Numbered from the stretch's first letter, positions 36,492 to 43,839 are shown. The stretch is 64,000 bases of DNA from Thermoleophilaceae bacterium (GCA_030447875.1 JAUJOA010000005.1:12667-76666); one strand, 5' to 3'. Numbers and translations: made by a program. Notes: generated by a model from the sequence alone, not told the origin.

Positions 36492-37304
36492 TCAGCTGCC
36501 CTTCGTACGGTCCATCGCCCCCGTCATGCATGCCGCCCCGCAACGAGCAGCGAATGCCAGTGCCTCGTCGATCTCCCTTCCTGCGCCGAGCGCGAAGGTG
36601 AGGCCGGCGGCGAAGCTGTCGCCGCATCCATAGGCGTCGCCGATCGGCCCGGGTAGCGGCGCGGACTCCCAGTTCCCTGTCCGTCCCTCCACTCCCAGCC
36701 ATGCTCCGCCGCCGGCTCCGGCGGTCGTGACCACGAAGCGCGGCGCCGGGTCGATCGCCCCGGGGCGATAGCGCTCCGCCTCGTCGTTGCCGCTTCCGAC
36801 GACGGCATCGAGCTGAACGCCTGCGTCCACGAGCGTCGGCAGCTCCCGCGTCGTGGCGACGACCACGCCGGCCCGGCGAGCGGCGCGGAGGGCGTCCACG
36901 TCGGCCGCGATGAAGTCGACCGCGTCGAACGCGCCGAGCTCGTCCCACGGAAGTGGGTCGTCACGGCGGGGACGGAGCTTCTCGCCAAGCGTGGTGATCG
37001 TCCGCTCCCCCGACGGCTCCACGAAGGTCAGCGCGCGCCGTTGCGTGCCACGGAACGTCGCATGGACGCGCACGCCCTTGGCCTCGAGCTCTTCCAGCGC
37101 GCGGTGGCCGAGGTCGTCGTCGCCGAGCGTCGTGAAGAAGGTCGACTCTCCGGCCAGCTTGGCCAGCTGGACGGCCCCTACGGCGCCTCCCCCTCCGACC
37201 TCCTCCCAGGTCCCCGTCGCATGGACGATGTCGCCCGAGCCGGGCACGCGCGGGACACGGGCGAACTCGATCCACTCGACGTGGCCGACCACGGCGACCC
37301 GCAT
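36492..37304 (-). CDS. PfkB-family sugar/nucleoside kinase
   Basis: A 270-residue ribokinase-like kinase. The second PfkB signature with the catalytic Asp is GDAYGCGDSFAAGLTFALG near residue 225, and an N-terminal GGGGAVGAVQLAKLAG is the substrate-side glycine motif. It phosphorylates a sugar or sugar-like alcohol with ATP. The substrate cannot be predicted from sequence, because the lid residues are short compared with ribokinase or adenosine kinase. No transport or metabolic gene adjacent to it gives further information. Confidence 0.82.
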   Translation of the reverse strand: MRVAVVGHVEWIEFARVPRVPGSGDIVHATGTWEEVGGGGAVGAVQLAKLAGESTFFTTLGDDDLGHRALEELEAKGVRVHATFRGTQRRALTFVEPSGERTITTLGEKLRPRRDDPLPWDELGAFDAVDFIAADVDALRAARRAGVVVATTRELPTLVDAGVQLDAVVGSGNDEAERYRPGAIDPAPRFVVTTAGAGGGAWLGVEGRTGNWESAPLPGPIGDAYGCGDSFAAGLTFALGAGREIDEALAFAARCGAACMTGAMDRTKGS

Positions 37305-37348
37305 CGCCGAGCCGTCAGCTGCCCCGGACCGCCGTCTGCCGGCCGGGG

Positions 37349-38176
37349 CTAGCGGCTCGAGCGCGCCCTCGACCCCGACGAGCGTCCGCCGCCGCTGCGC
37401 GAGCCCGACCGGCTGCTCGAGGAGCCGCCCGACGACTTGCTGGAGGCGGAACGTCCGCGCGACGAGCCGCCGCGCGAGGAGGATCCCTTCGAGGCGGAGG
37501 TACGGGAGCCCGCGCTGCGCGAGGACGACCCGCGCGACGAGGACCCGCGCGACGACGAGCTCCGCGACGACGAGCTCGACCGGCTCGACGAGCGCCGGCG
37601 ACTGGACGAGGAGCTCCTGAGCTCCGCCGGGATCTCGTCCTGAGCCACCGCCTTGGTCAGCATGGGGATCTGCTTCTCGAGGAACTTGGCCATCCGCTCC
37701 TCCTCGCGCCGAATGCCCTTCGCGAGCTGCGCCGTCTCCTTGTCGCCGACGGTGTCGGCCAGCGTCTCGATCGCCGTGTACGTCGCGATCTCCTCGGCCT
37801 CGTCCTGGTACTCGGTCTTGGCGTTCTTGAGGAGCTTCTCCTGCTCGCCGGTCCCGCGCACGGCGTGCACGGGGCCCTGGGCAAGGGCGGCGCCCTTGCG
37901 TACGACCGTCTGAGCTGCGTCGGCCACCTCCGCCACGGCACTCCCGCCGGGCAGTGGCCCCGCGTCGGCCTTGCCGCCGAGCTTCTTGATCCGGCGCTCC
38001 ACCTGACGCCCGTGCGCCTTCGTCTCCTTCAGGTGCTGCTGGAGCCGCTTCTTGTACGGCGGCCGCGTCGTCATCGAGATGTGCGCCTGGAGCGACGTCT
38101 CCAGTTGCTTCTCCTTGCCATAGGCCTCGTTGAGGTACTGGATCAGCTTCACGTCGCGCGCGTTCGGATCGGCCAT
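37349..38176 (-). CDS. DUF892/YciF ferritin-like protein with Ser/Arg-rich tail
   Basis: A 275-residue protein. The first about 185 residues match the DUF892 (YciF) ferritin-like four-helix family (MADPNARDVKLIQYLNEAYG, ETKAHGRQVERRIKKLGGKA, EDEAEEIATYTAIETLA-type helix). The last about 90 residues are almost only Ser, Arg and Gly. That tail is basic and disordered, and could bind nucleic acid or polyphosphate. The start at ATG 38176 is supported by AAGGAG upstream; longer in-frame starts give non-protein-like sequence. Members of DUF892 are associated with stress responses. The tail has strong repeat character at DNA level. Confidence 0.75.
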   Translation of the reverse strand: MADPNARDVKLIQYLNEAYGKEKQLETSLQAHISMTTRPPYKKRLQQHLKETKAHGRQVERRIKKLGGKADAGPLPGGSAVAEVADAAQTVVRKGAALAQGPVHAVRGTGEQEKLLKNAKTEYQDEAEEIATYTAIETLADTVGDKETAQLAKGIRREEERMAKFLEKQIPMLTKAVAQDEIPAELRSSSSSRRRSSSRSSSSSRSSSSRGSSSRGSSSRSAGSRTSASKGSSSRGGSSRGRSASSKSSGGSSSSRSGSRSGGGRSSGSRARSSR

Positions 38177-38292
38177 CTTGTCGAGCTCCTTGCCCTCGGG
38201 TCCCCGTGGAAAGTGCGACCTTACCCGCTCCGGGCGCGTGTCGAAACGCGGCAGGGCTGGCGCTCGCCGCAGCCCGCCTCTACGCTGCCGCC

Positions 38293-38781
38293 ATGGACGC
38301 GAGCGCCGCCACGGTCGATCAACCAGCAGGCGAGGCAACCGTGCGGCCGCACGAGGTGGCCCATGCGGCCGCTCGCGGCGCGGTCGGGGCGATGGCGATG
38401 TCGGGCGTGCGCGCGTTCACCGTCCAGGTCGGGCTACTCGAAGAGTCGCCCCCAAACGCGATCTTTCGGCAGAAGACGCGTGGCCTTCTTCGCCTCGTCC
38501 CGAGAGGGAGGCGCCGGGCCGTGATCGAGCTGTCGCACTGGGGATACGGCGCGGTGGGCGGAATCGGCTTCGCCCTGCTACCGGAGTCGGTGCGCCGTCG
38601 CCCGTGGGCCGGCCCCGTCTACGGCCTTGCGGCGTGGCTCGCGTTCGAGCTCGGAATCGCGCCCGGGCTCGGCCTCGCCCAGGCCAAGCGACCGCGGCCG
38701 GTCGAGTGGCTGGCCGTCGCGGCGGACCACCTCATCTACGGGCTCGTGTTGTCGGAGGGTCGTCGGCGGCCCCAGGAGTAA
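38293..38781 (+). CDS. Membrane protein of unknown function
   Basis: A 162-residue protein with three or four weak hydrophobic segments (GAVGAMAMSGVRAFTV, YGAVGGIGFALL, GLAAWLAFELGIAPGLGLA, LIYGLVL). This resembles DUF1440/DUF6789-type membrane proteins. A conserved-looking SHWGYGAVGG motif could line a pore or site. No function can be given. It starts at ATG 38293 and ends just before a hairpin shared with the convergent broken gene. Confidence 0.55.
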   Translation: MDASAATVDQPAGEATVRPHEVAHAAARGAVGAMAMSGVRAFTVQVGLLEESPPNAIFRQKTRGLLRLVPRGRRRAVIELSHWGYGAVGGIGFALLPESVRRRPWAGPVYGLAAWLAFELGIAPGLGLAQAKRPRPVEWLAVAADHLIYGLVLSEGRRRPQE

Positions 38782-38811
38782 CGGTCATTCGCTGCGCGGT
38801 TGCAGCGACCG
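38782..38811. terminator. Hairpin between convergent genes
   Basis: CGGT and CGCTGC pair with GCAGCG and ACCG around a GCGGTT loop, with a four-base bulge on one side. It lies between the stop of the membrane protein gene and the stop of the minus-strand broken gene, so it could terminate both. There is no T run. Confidence 0.45.
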
Positions 38812-38812
38812 G

Positions 38813-39230
38813 CTACTGACCGCCTGCCCCTTCCGGCTCGCCCGGCACCTCGAGCTCTGGCGTCGGGTCGCTGTAGGTGCCCTCCATGACGAGCTGCCCG
38901 TCCAGGTAGCGCCCGCCGCCTGCCTCGCAGCCCTTCGGCTCGAAGCAGAAGAAGTACCCGGCGATCCTCCCGGAGCCACTGAGATCCGCATATCGCTCGG
39001 TCCCTCCGACGATCGTGAAAGTGCCTGCCCAGTGGGCGGTCTCGGCGGTGGCACGTTCGGGACGAGCGCGAAAGTCGACGAGTATGCGGGGCCTCTCCGT
39101 GTCCTTGACCGGCGCGTCCTCGGGAGTTGGACCCGGCGCGAGCTGGCAGACGGTGAACTCGACGTCGGGTCGAGCGGGAGCTCCAAGACATCATCTCCGA
39201 CGCCGCCGTCGGGTCCGAACGGGATCTTCA
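38813..39230 (-). pseudogene. Broken beta-barrel (allene-oxide-cyclase/DUF3224-like) gene
   Basis: On the minus strand after the PadR stop, a protein-like reading (PPLKIPFGPDGGVGDDVLEL) is in one frame. From about 39175 it continues in a second frame as PDVEFTVCQLAPGPTPED, HWAGTFTIVGGTERYADLSG, SGRIAGYFFCFEPKGCEAG and RYLDGQLVMEGTYSD, up to a TAG at 38813. The GTFTIVGGTxRYxxLxGSG pattern is typical of allene-oxide-cyclase-like or DUF3224 eight-stranded barrels. There is no ATG/GTG/TTG start that covers the domain, and a frameshift is needed, so this is called a pseudogene; a sequencing indel is the alternative. It would be the last gene of the protease-CooC-regulator operon. Confidence 0.5.
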
Positions 39231-39644
39231 GCGGAGGCGGCTCGCCGCGTCTTCGGCTCCAGCCCTAGACGAGCTCAACGCTGCCGAGCCGGCGCCAGCG
39301 AGGGTCACGAACTCCTCGTAGCGGCCGAGGAAGCCCTGGAGCGCCTCCGTCGTCGAAGCGAGCGCCTTCGCCTGAGCGTGGAGCTCCTCCATACCCGCGC
39401 GCGTGAGCTCGTAGATGCGCCGTTGCGGGCCTGCGTCCGACGGCTCCCACGCCGAGCGCACCAGCCGGTCCTCCTCGAGCGCACGGAGCGCCCGGTATAG
39501 ACCGCCCGGGTCAGTGCTCTGCACGCCGAACGGGCGCAAACGCTCGAGCAGCTCGTAGCCGTGCGCGGACTGCTCTCTCAGAAGCAGCAACAGGCACGAG
39601 CGAAGGAAGTTCCTTGGCAGCGCCGGTACCGGTTCAGTGGACAT
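39228..39644 (-). CDS. PadR-family transcriptional regulator
   Basis: A 138-residue PadR-type winged-helix repressor. The N-terminal DNA-binding domain reads LPRNFLRSCLLLLLREQSAH, GYELLERL, TDPGGLYRALRALEEDRLV and the wing RRIYELTRAGMEEL. A C-terminal helix (LHAQAKALASTTEALQGFL) is for dimerisation. It starts at ATG 39644 inside the 3' end of the preceding winged-helix gene (11-base overlap), so the two are co-expressed. Placement in the hydrogenase locus suggests it controls hydrogenase or maturation genes; the effector is unknown. Confidence 0.82.
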   Translation of the reverse strand: MSTEPVPALPRNFLRSCLLLLLREQSAHGYELLERLRPFGVQSTDPGGLYRALRALEEDRLVRSAWEPSDAGPQRRIYELTRAGMEELHAQAKALASTTEALQGFLGRYEEFVTLAGAGSAALSSSRAGAEDAASRLR

Positions 39645-39993
39645 GGGTCGTCCGTTCCTCCAGGCAGCGTGCCGCCTCCTCCGGAGAGTCATGGCACCAG
39701 CAGTCGTCGTCGCACTCGCCGTGGGCGGCGCGGGTCACGTCCGCGAACTCGTCGGCGAAGGTGCGCTTTCCAGCCTCCATGCCGGTTTGAGTGAGCCGAT
39801 AGCCGCCCCCGGACGGTTGCAGATAGCCGTCGGCCGCAAAGCGCTCCAAGTATGGCGCGAGCGTCGTCGCGGGGACCGCCAGGAACCGCGCCAGCTCCTG
39901 CGCCGAGGGCGCGTCGGCCAGGCCCTCTGAGCGCATCCAGTACATCGCCTGGAGCACTTCGTCGCGGATCCTCAGCGCTTCGAGCTCGTCCAC
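39634..39993 (-). CDS. Winged-helix regulator with Cys/His-rich C terminus
   Basis: A 119-residue protein. Residues 1-85 form a winged helix-turn-helix of the MarR/ArsR/Rrf2 kind (VLQAMYWMRSEGLADAPSAQ, ELARFLAVPATTLAPYLERF, then a wing LQPSGGGYRLTQTG). The C-terminal tail reads HGECDDDCWCHDSPEEAARC, with four Cys and two His in 20 residues, plus a final THVH. Such a cluster is likely to bind a metal or an Fe-S centre, so a metal- or redox-responsive regulator is inferred. It lies four bases downstream of the CooC-like ATPase gene and overlaps padR. Confidence 0.65.
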   Translation of the reverse strand: MDELEALRIRDEVLQAMYWMRSEGLADAPSAQELARFLAVPATTLAPYLERFAADGYLQPSGGGYRLTQTGMEAGKRTFADEFADVTRAAHGECDDDCWCHDSPEEAARCLEERTTHVH

Positions 39994-39997
39994 GTCT

Positions 39998-40762
39998 TCA
40001 GCGCCCCCCGTCCGCTGCGATCCCCTCGCCGAGCTCCGCTATGGCGGCGACGCCCGGCGCATCGGGGGCAAAGTCGAGCGGAGCGACCTGCCTCCGCTCG
40101 GCCTCCGGCAGGCGGTCGTCGTATGGGACGACGCCGGCGATCTCGAGCTCGTGCGAGGCGGCGAAGTCCCGCACGGCGGCGAGCTCGTGCTCGTCGCGGA
40201 TCTTGTTCGCCACCAGCGCGACGTGGTCGAGGCCGAGGTCCTTGCCCAGGGCGGCCATCCGCCGTCCGGTCTCGAGCGACTTGTAGTACGGCTCCACGAC
40301 GGTGAGCATCGCGTCGGCGTACCTCGCCGTGCCGCGCGAGAGATGCTCGGGCGAGGCTTCGGTGTCGAGCAGGCAGACATCCTCGGTTGCCTCCGAGGCG
40401 ACCTCGATCACGCTACGCACCGTAGCGTGCATGCCGCACAGTCACCCGGCCCCCGCGTGCTGCGGATGCGCCATCACGAGCAGCGTGACGTTGTCGGGAC
40501 CTTGGAGGGAGTGCGACCTGCAGACCTCCTCCAGGCTCTTGGTGAGCTCCACGCCGCCGTCGGTGCGCGTGAGGAGGTCGCGCGGCAGCGTCGGCACGTC
40601 GTTCATCCGCTCGGCGGGAATGCCGAGCGTGAGCGCCAGGTTCGGGTTCGAGTCGCCGTCGATCGCCAGCACCCGCCGGCCACCGCGGCCGAGCGTGCGG
40701 GCCATGGTGCCGGAGATCGAGGTCTTGCCCGACCCTCCCTTGCCTGCGACCACGAGCTTCAC
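39998..40762 (-). CDS. CooC-type nickel ATPase with in-frame TGA (candidate selenoprotein)
   Basis: Read through one in-frame TGA (40444-40442), this is a 254-residue MinD/ParA-class ATPase of the CooC type. The deviant Walker A GKGGSGKTS has the signature Lys8. Switch-like IDGDSNPNLALTLGI and the late LLDTEASPEHLSRGTA agree with CooC. The TGA is codon 107, followed by Leu and Cys109 (AG-TGA-LCGMHATVR). CooC proteins carry a CxC metal-binding motif at this place (112 and 114 in the Carboxydothermus protein, from memory), so the TGA stands for the first Cys and selenocysteine is the likely reading. Both halves are coding-like in the same frame and no indel is needed. GTG 40762 is the start; the gene is ten bases after the maturation protease gene. 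The alternative is a nonsense mutation or base-call error. Confidence 0.72.
40409..40429 (-). promoter_or_regulatory. Candidate bacterial SECIS hairpin
   Basis: On the coding strand, 12 bases after the in-frame TGA, CACGCTACG and CGTAGCGTG form a perfect 9-bp stem around a three-base loop GTG. The loop G is the 22nd base after the TGA, inside the range known for bacterial SECIS elements, which need a G (often GU) at the loop start for SelB. The stem uses the T-ending codons GCT and CGT, which are disfavoured in this G/C-ending genome. An operator for a regulator is the main alternative. Confidence 0.65.
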
Positions 40763-40772
40763 ACAGGCAAGG

Positions 40773-41246
40773 CTATCGCTCCGGCGTGCCCTCGGACGAC
40801 GTCTCCGCCAGCCACGCGGCAACCGTCGCACGCACCTGGGCCGCCGCAGCGTCCACCGCTCCCGCCACGGCGGGCGAGAGCTCGGTGCCCATTCCCTCCG
40901 CGTCCGCCGGCTGGCAGCCCACGATCACGACTCGCTCGGGGAGACAGCGGAGCTCGCGGGCCATCGACAGCACCCGTTCCGGAGTGGCCAGGTGCATGTC
41001 CGGGACGTTGTCGTAGGGGGCGACCTCGGGCTCGACCACGAAGACCGTGCCGGGCTTGGCGCCGCGGTCGACGGCGTCGACGACGACGAGTCCGTCGGAG
41101 CCGGCCATGAGCTCCTGGAGCAGCGCGATGCCGCCGATGCCCGACTCGACCAGATCGACGCCCGCCGGAAGCCGCTCCAGGCGCGCGGCCACCGCCGGCC
41201 CGAAGCCATCGTCCCGGCGCAGCACGTTGCCGACGCAGCCGACCAC
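40773..41246 (-). CDS. Hydrogenase maturation protease (M52, HyaD/HycI-like)
   Basis: A 157-residue nickel-dependent endopeptidase that trims the C-terminal extension of the hydrogenase large subunit after nickel insertion. The family pattern is complete: VVGCVGNVLRRDDGFG with Asp13, the second metal ligand in VVVDAVDRGAKPG (Asp57), and a His in DMHLATPERV (His85). The GTG at 41246 gives the normal N terminus. The gene is first in the operon with the CooC-like ATPase and is divergent from the NifU-domain gene 51 bases away. Because nickel binding triggers cleavage, its coupling to a nickel ATPase is sensible. Confidence 0.88.
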   Translation of the reverse strand: MVGCVGNVLRRDDGFGPAVAARLERLPAGVDLVESGIGGIALLQELMAGSDGLVVVDAVDRGAKPGTVFVVEPEVAPYDNVPDMHLATPERVLSMARELRCLPERVVIVGCQPADAEGMGTELSPAVAGAVDAAAAQVRATVAAWLAETSSEGTPER

Positions 41247-41297
41247 GATCCGCGCCGGGGAGCCCGCCCGCCGCGCCTGCGGCGTACCCTTGTTCTC

Positions 41298-41825
41298 GTG
41301 GGGACTCTCGATCAGTTGCTCCAGCGGCTCGAGGAGCTCATCGAGGAGATTGAAGCGCTCGACGACCCCGTGCGCGTCCCGGTGCTCGAGCTGCTCGACG
41401 GAATCGACGGCCTCCACCGCATGGCATTGGGCCGCCTGGGGGCGCTGCTCGGCCCCGCCGACGTCGCCCGTGTCCGCGCCGCCGATCCGGCCGTTGCCTG
41501 GCTCCTGGACGCCTACGGGGTCGGCGTCGACGAGCGGAGTGTCGCCGAGGCGGCACTCGAGCCGATCCGGCCTTACATCCATTCGCATGGTGGCGCCGTC
41601 GAGGTACTGGACGTCCGCGAGGGCGTGGTGCGCCTGCGGCTCACCGGCTCCTGCGCGGGCTGCACGGCGTCGTCGATCACGTTGCGAGAGGGCATCGAGG
41701 AGGGGCTGCGCGAGAACTTTCCCGGCTTCGCGGCGATCGAGGTCGAAGAGGGCGACGCGCCGGCGCATCCACCCCCGGGCCCGACGCTGCTTCAGATCGA
41801 GGACCTGCGCGCTCCAAGCAGCTGA
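41298..41825 (+). CDS. NifU C-terminal-domain protein of the hydrogenase locus
   Basis: A 175-residue protein with an N-terminal helical region (LDQLLQRLEELIEEIEALDD) and a C-terminal NifU/Nfu domain. That domain contains LEPIRPYIHSHGGAVEVLDV and the cluster-binding motif SCAGCTASSITL (CxxC). Nfu-type domains bind a [4Fe-4S] cluster between two monomers and pass it to targets, here plausibly the small subunit HhyS. The start is GTG 41298. A TPR protein gene follows after 26 bases and a ligase-like gene after that, so this is one operon. Confidence 0.85.
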   Translation: MGTLDQLLQRLEELIEEIEALDDPVRVPVLELLDGIDGLHRMALGRLGALLGPADVARVRAADPAVAWLLDAYGVGVDERSVAEAALEPIRPYIHSHGGAVEVLDVREGVVRLRLTGSCAGCTASSITLREGIEEGLRENFPGFAAIEVEEGDAPAHPPPGPTLLQIEDLRAPSS

Positions 41826-41851
41826 CATCGCCATGCTCGGCGAGTAAGCAC

Positions 41852-43090
41852 ATGGGTGCGGCGGATCACGTCCGTGAGGCGATCGGTGAGCTCGAGGAGC
41901 GTCGGCGTCGCCATCCGGTCGAGCGCTATCCCGTGCAACACGCCACCGCGAGCTTCCACCTTGGCGTGGCGCTCACCGACGCCGGACGCCTCGAGGAAGC
42001 CGAGGCCGCCCTCGAGGAGGCCGTGCGCCTGTTCGACCCCGACAAGCTTCCCCTCGAGCGGGCGAAGGCCGCCAACGCGCTCGGCGCAGCGCGGCGTCTC
42101 GGCGGCCGCCTCGACGCGGCGGCCGAGGCCTTGGCGCACGCGGCCGCCGCCTTCGAGGCGCGAGGCGCCCGCGCCGAGCAGGGGGCAGCCGAGTTCAACC
42201 TCGGGCTGGTCAGGCGCGAGGCCGGCGACACGAACGTCGCCATGGAGCACTTCGAGCGGGCGCGCGCGCTGTTCGCGGACGCGCGTGCCACAGCGCAGGT
42301 GGCTGCCGCCCGGCGTGAGCTAGGAGGGACGGCGCTGGCGGCGGGCGATCTCGAGCGCGCGGAGCCGGCGCTGCGCGAGGCGATGGAGCTCGCCGGCCAA
42401 GCCGGCGACGCGTCCGGCCGGGGCGCCGCCGCGAACGGGCTCGCACTCGTGCGCCTCGCCGCCGGCCGAATCGAGCACGCCATCGAAGCGCTCCACGAGG
42501 CGCTCGGCGCCTATCCGCGAACGGTCCGGGCGGAGAGCTACGCGATGGTGCAGGCAAACTTGGCGCTGGCGCACGAGCAGGCTGGTCATGCGGCCCGCGC
42601 GCGCCTGGCCGCCCGCCAGGCACTGGCGATCTCGGAGGCGGCGCAGCCGGTTCGAGCGCAGGCGGATGCGGTTCTCGGACGGCTCGGTGGCGGGCCGGGC
42701 GACCTCCTTGCGGTGCTCGACGATGAACCGGCCGAGCGCTGGCCCGCTTTCGTTCGCCAGGAGCTCGCCCGTTGGGTGGACCTCGAGCCGGCGCAGAGCC
42801 GGACCGAGGCGGGAGCATGGATCGACGGACAGCTGGCCCGGCCTGACCTCGCTGCCGAGCTGGCCGAGGCGTGGGTCGGAGTCCTGCTGGAGCTGCCGCC
42901 GACCGGTCTCGAGCGCGTTGTGACCGACACGGTCCTAGCCCTTGCACGGCGCGAGAGCGACGAGCGCGAGCAGTTCCGCTCGCAGGTGGCCATGGCACTC
43001 GCGCGGTTTCACGTGCCTCAGCTGATGCGCTTGAGGGACACCTTCAATCGGGTGGCCGCCGAGCTCGGCGAGGAGCCGTCGTGGAACTAG
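41852..43090 (+). CDS. TPR-repeat protein of the hydrogenase locus
   Basis: A 412-residue protein. Residues 15-265 are at least six tetratricopeptide repeats (ATASFHLGVALTDAGRLEEA, KAANALGAARRLGGRLDAAA, AEFNLGLVRREAGDTNVAME and so on). The C-terminal 150 residues are helical (LLAVLDDEPAERWPAFVRQE). TPR proteins scaffold protein complexes, so assembly of the hydrogenase is a reasonable inference. It has no signal peptide. It is translationally coupled to the next gene, whose GTG lies inside its last codons. Confidence 0.8.
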   Translation: MGAADHVREAIGELEERRRRHPVERYPVQHATASFHLGVALTDAGRLEEAEAALEEAVRLFDPDKLPLERAKAANALGAARRLGGRLDAAAEALAHAAAAFEARGARAEQGAAEFNLGLVRREAGDTNVAMEHFERARALFADARATAQVAAARRELGGTALAAGDLERAEPALREAMELAGQAGDASGRGAAANGLALVRLAAGRIEHAIEALHEALGAYPRTVRAESYAMVQANLALAHEQAGHAARARLAARQALAISEAAQPVRAQADAVLGRLGGGPGDLLAVLDDEPAERWPAFVRQELARWVDLEPAQSRTEAGAWIDGQLARPDLAAELAEAWVGVLLELPPTGLERVVTDTVLALARRESDEREQFRSQVAMALARFHVPQLMRLRDTFNRVAAELGEEPSWN

Positions 43091-43839
43091 GGGCCGACCT
43101 CTCGGCGGAGGCGGTCGCCGAGGCGCTTCCTGGTCGGCCGATCCGCGCCTACCGGGCCGTGCTCTCGACGGAGGCCGACGCGCTGGCCTGGGCGAGGGAA
43201 GGCGCCCCGAGCGGCGCGGTGGTCGTCGCCGCGTACCAGGCGGCGCCGAGGGGACGGGCGGGACTGCCCTGGGAGGTCTCGCCCGACGGGGCGATGGCCT
43301 TTTCGATCGTCCTCCGGCCCGGTCTGGCCGACGAGCGCGAAGGGTGGCTCTACACCCTCGCCGCCACTGGCCTCGCCGACGCTCTCGGCGACGACTGCAC
43401 GATCGAGTGGCCGGATGAGGTGGATCGCGGCGGCAGCCGGCTCGGTGCGGTCGGAGTGCAGAGCGACCTCGGCCCGGGCCGCGTGAACTGGGCGGTCGTG
43501 AGCGTCCTGGTGATCGATGCGGCGCCGCCGCGAGCCGCGCTCGTAGGCCGCGTCGTCAAGGCGATCGAGGCGCGCTGCCGGGCGCCGTCGGGCGACGTGC
43601 TCGCCGACTACATGGCGAGGTGCAGGACGCTCGGGCGCTCTCTGTGCGCGCGGCTCATCCCCCTGGGTCCGGGTGGACCGGAGGTGTCGGGGCGCGCGGT
43701 CGCCGCCCTGAAGGACGGCGCTCTCGTGTTCGAGACGGCCAAGGGCAACCGCGTGGCCGTGCGGCCTCAGAACCTGGGGCTGCTCGAGGAGCCGCCGTCC
43801 GACGACACGTCGCCCGAGATGCGGTCCTCGAGCGGCTGA
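43081..43839 (+). CDS. Biotin/lipoate-ligase-like protein, catalytic Lys missing
   Basis: A 252-residue protein with the fold pattern of BirA/LplA ligases. AAPRGRAGLPWEVSPDGAM corresponds to the GRGRxGRxWxSPxG loop, IEWPDEVDRGGSRLG to KWPNDIxxxxxKLxG, and SGRAVAALKDGALVFETAKG resembles the BirA C-terminal domain. The lysines that contact the acyl-AMP in true ligases are replaced (Glu in EWPDE, Arg in SRLG), so activity as a biotin ligase is doubtful. Its constant company here is the hydrogenase TPR and NifU proteins, which suggests a role in maturation or binding of a cofactor. The gene overlaps the convergent protease-like gene by 73 bases. Confidence 0.62.
   Translation: MELGADLSAEAVAEALPGRPIRAYRAVLSTEADALAWAREGAPSGAVVVAAYQAAPRGRAGLPWEVSPDGAMAFSIVLRPGLADEREGWLYTLAATGLADALGDDCTIEWPDEVDRGGSRLGAVGVQSDLGPGRVNWAVVSVLVIDAAPPRAALVGRVVKAIEARCRAPSGDVLADYMARCRTLGRSLCARLIPLGPGGPEVSGRAVAALKDGALVFETAKGNRVAVRPQNLGLLEEPPSDDTSPEMRSSSG

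Noticed and set aside
36492-37304. Assigning the PfkB-type kinase as ribokinase or a specific sugar kinase
   Set aside because: The signature gives only the family; substrate-specific residues and gene context do not support one sugar.
39191-39193. A TGA before the broken beta-barrel reading as a second selenocysteine codon
   Set aside because: The sequence upstream of this TGA in the same frame is Arg-rich shadow, not protein-like. The real upstream sequence is in another frame, so a frameshift, not recoding, explains it.
40442-40831. Reading the CooC-type gene as two separate genes, with the second starting at the ATG at 40432
   Set aside because: The two halves are in the same frame, together give a protein of normal CooC length, and each alone lacks essential parts (the second half has no P-loop). 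No ribosome binding site precedes the internal ATG.
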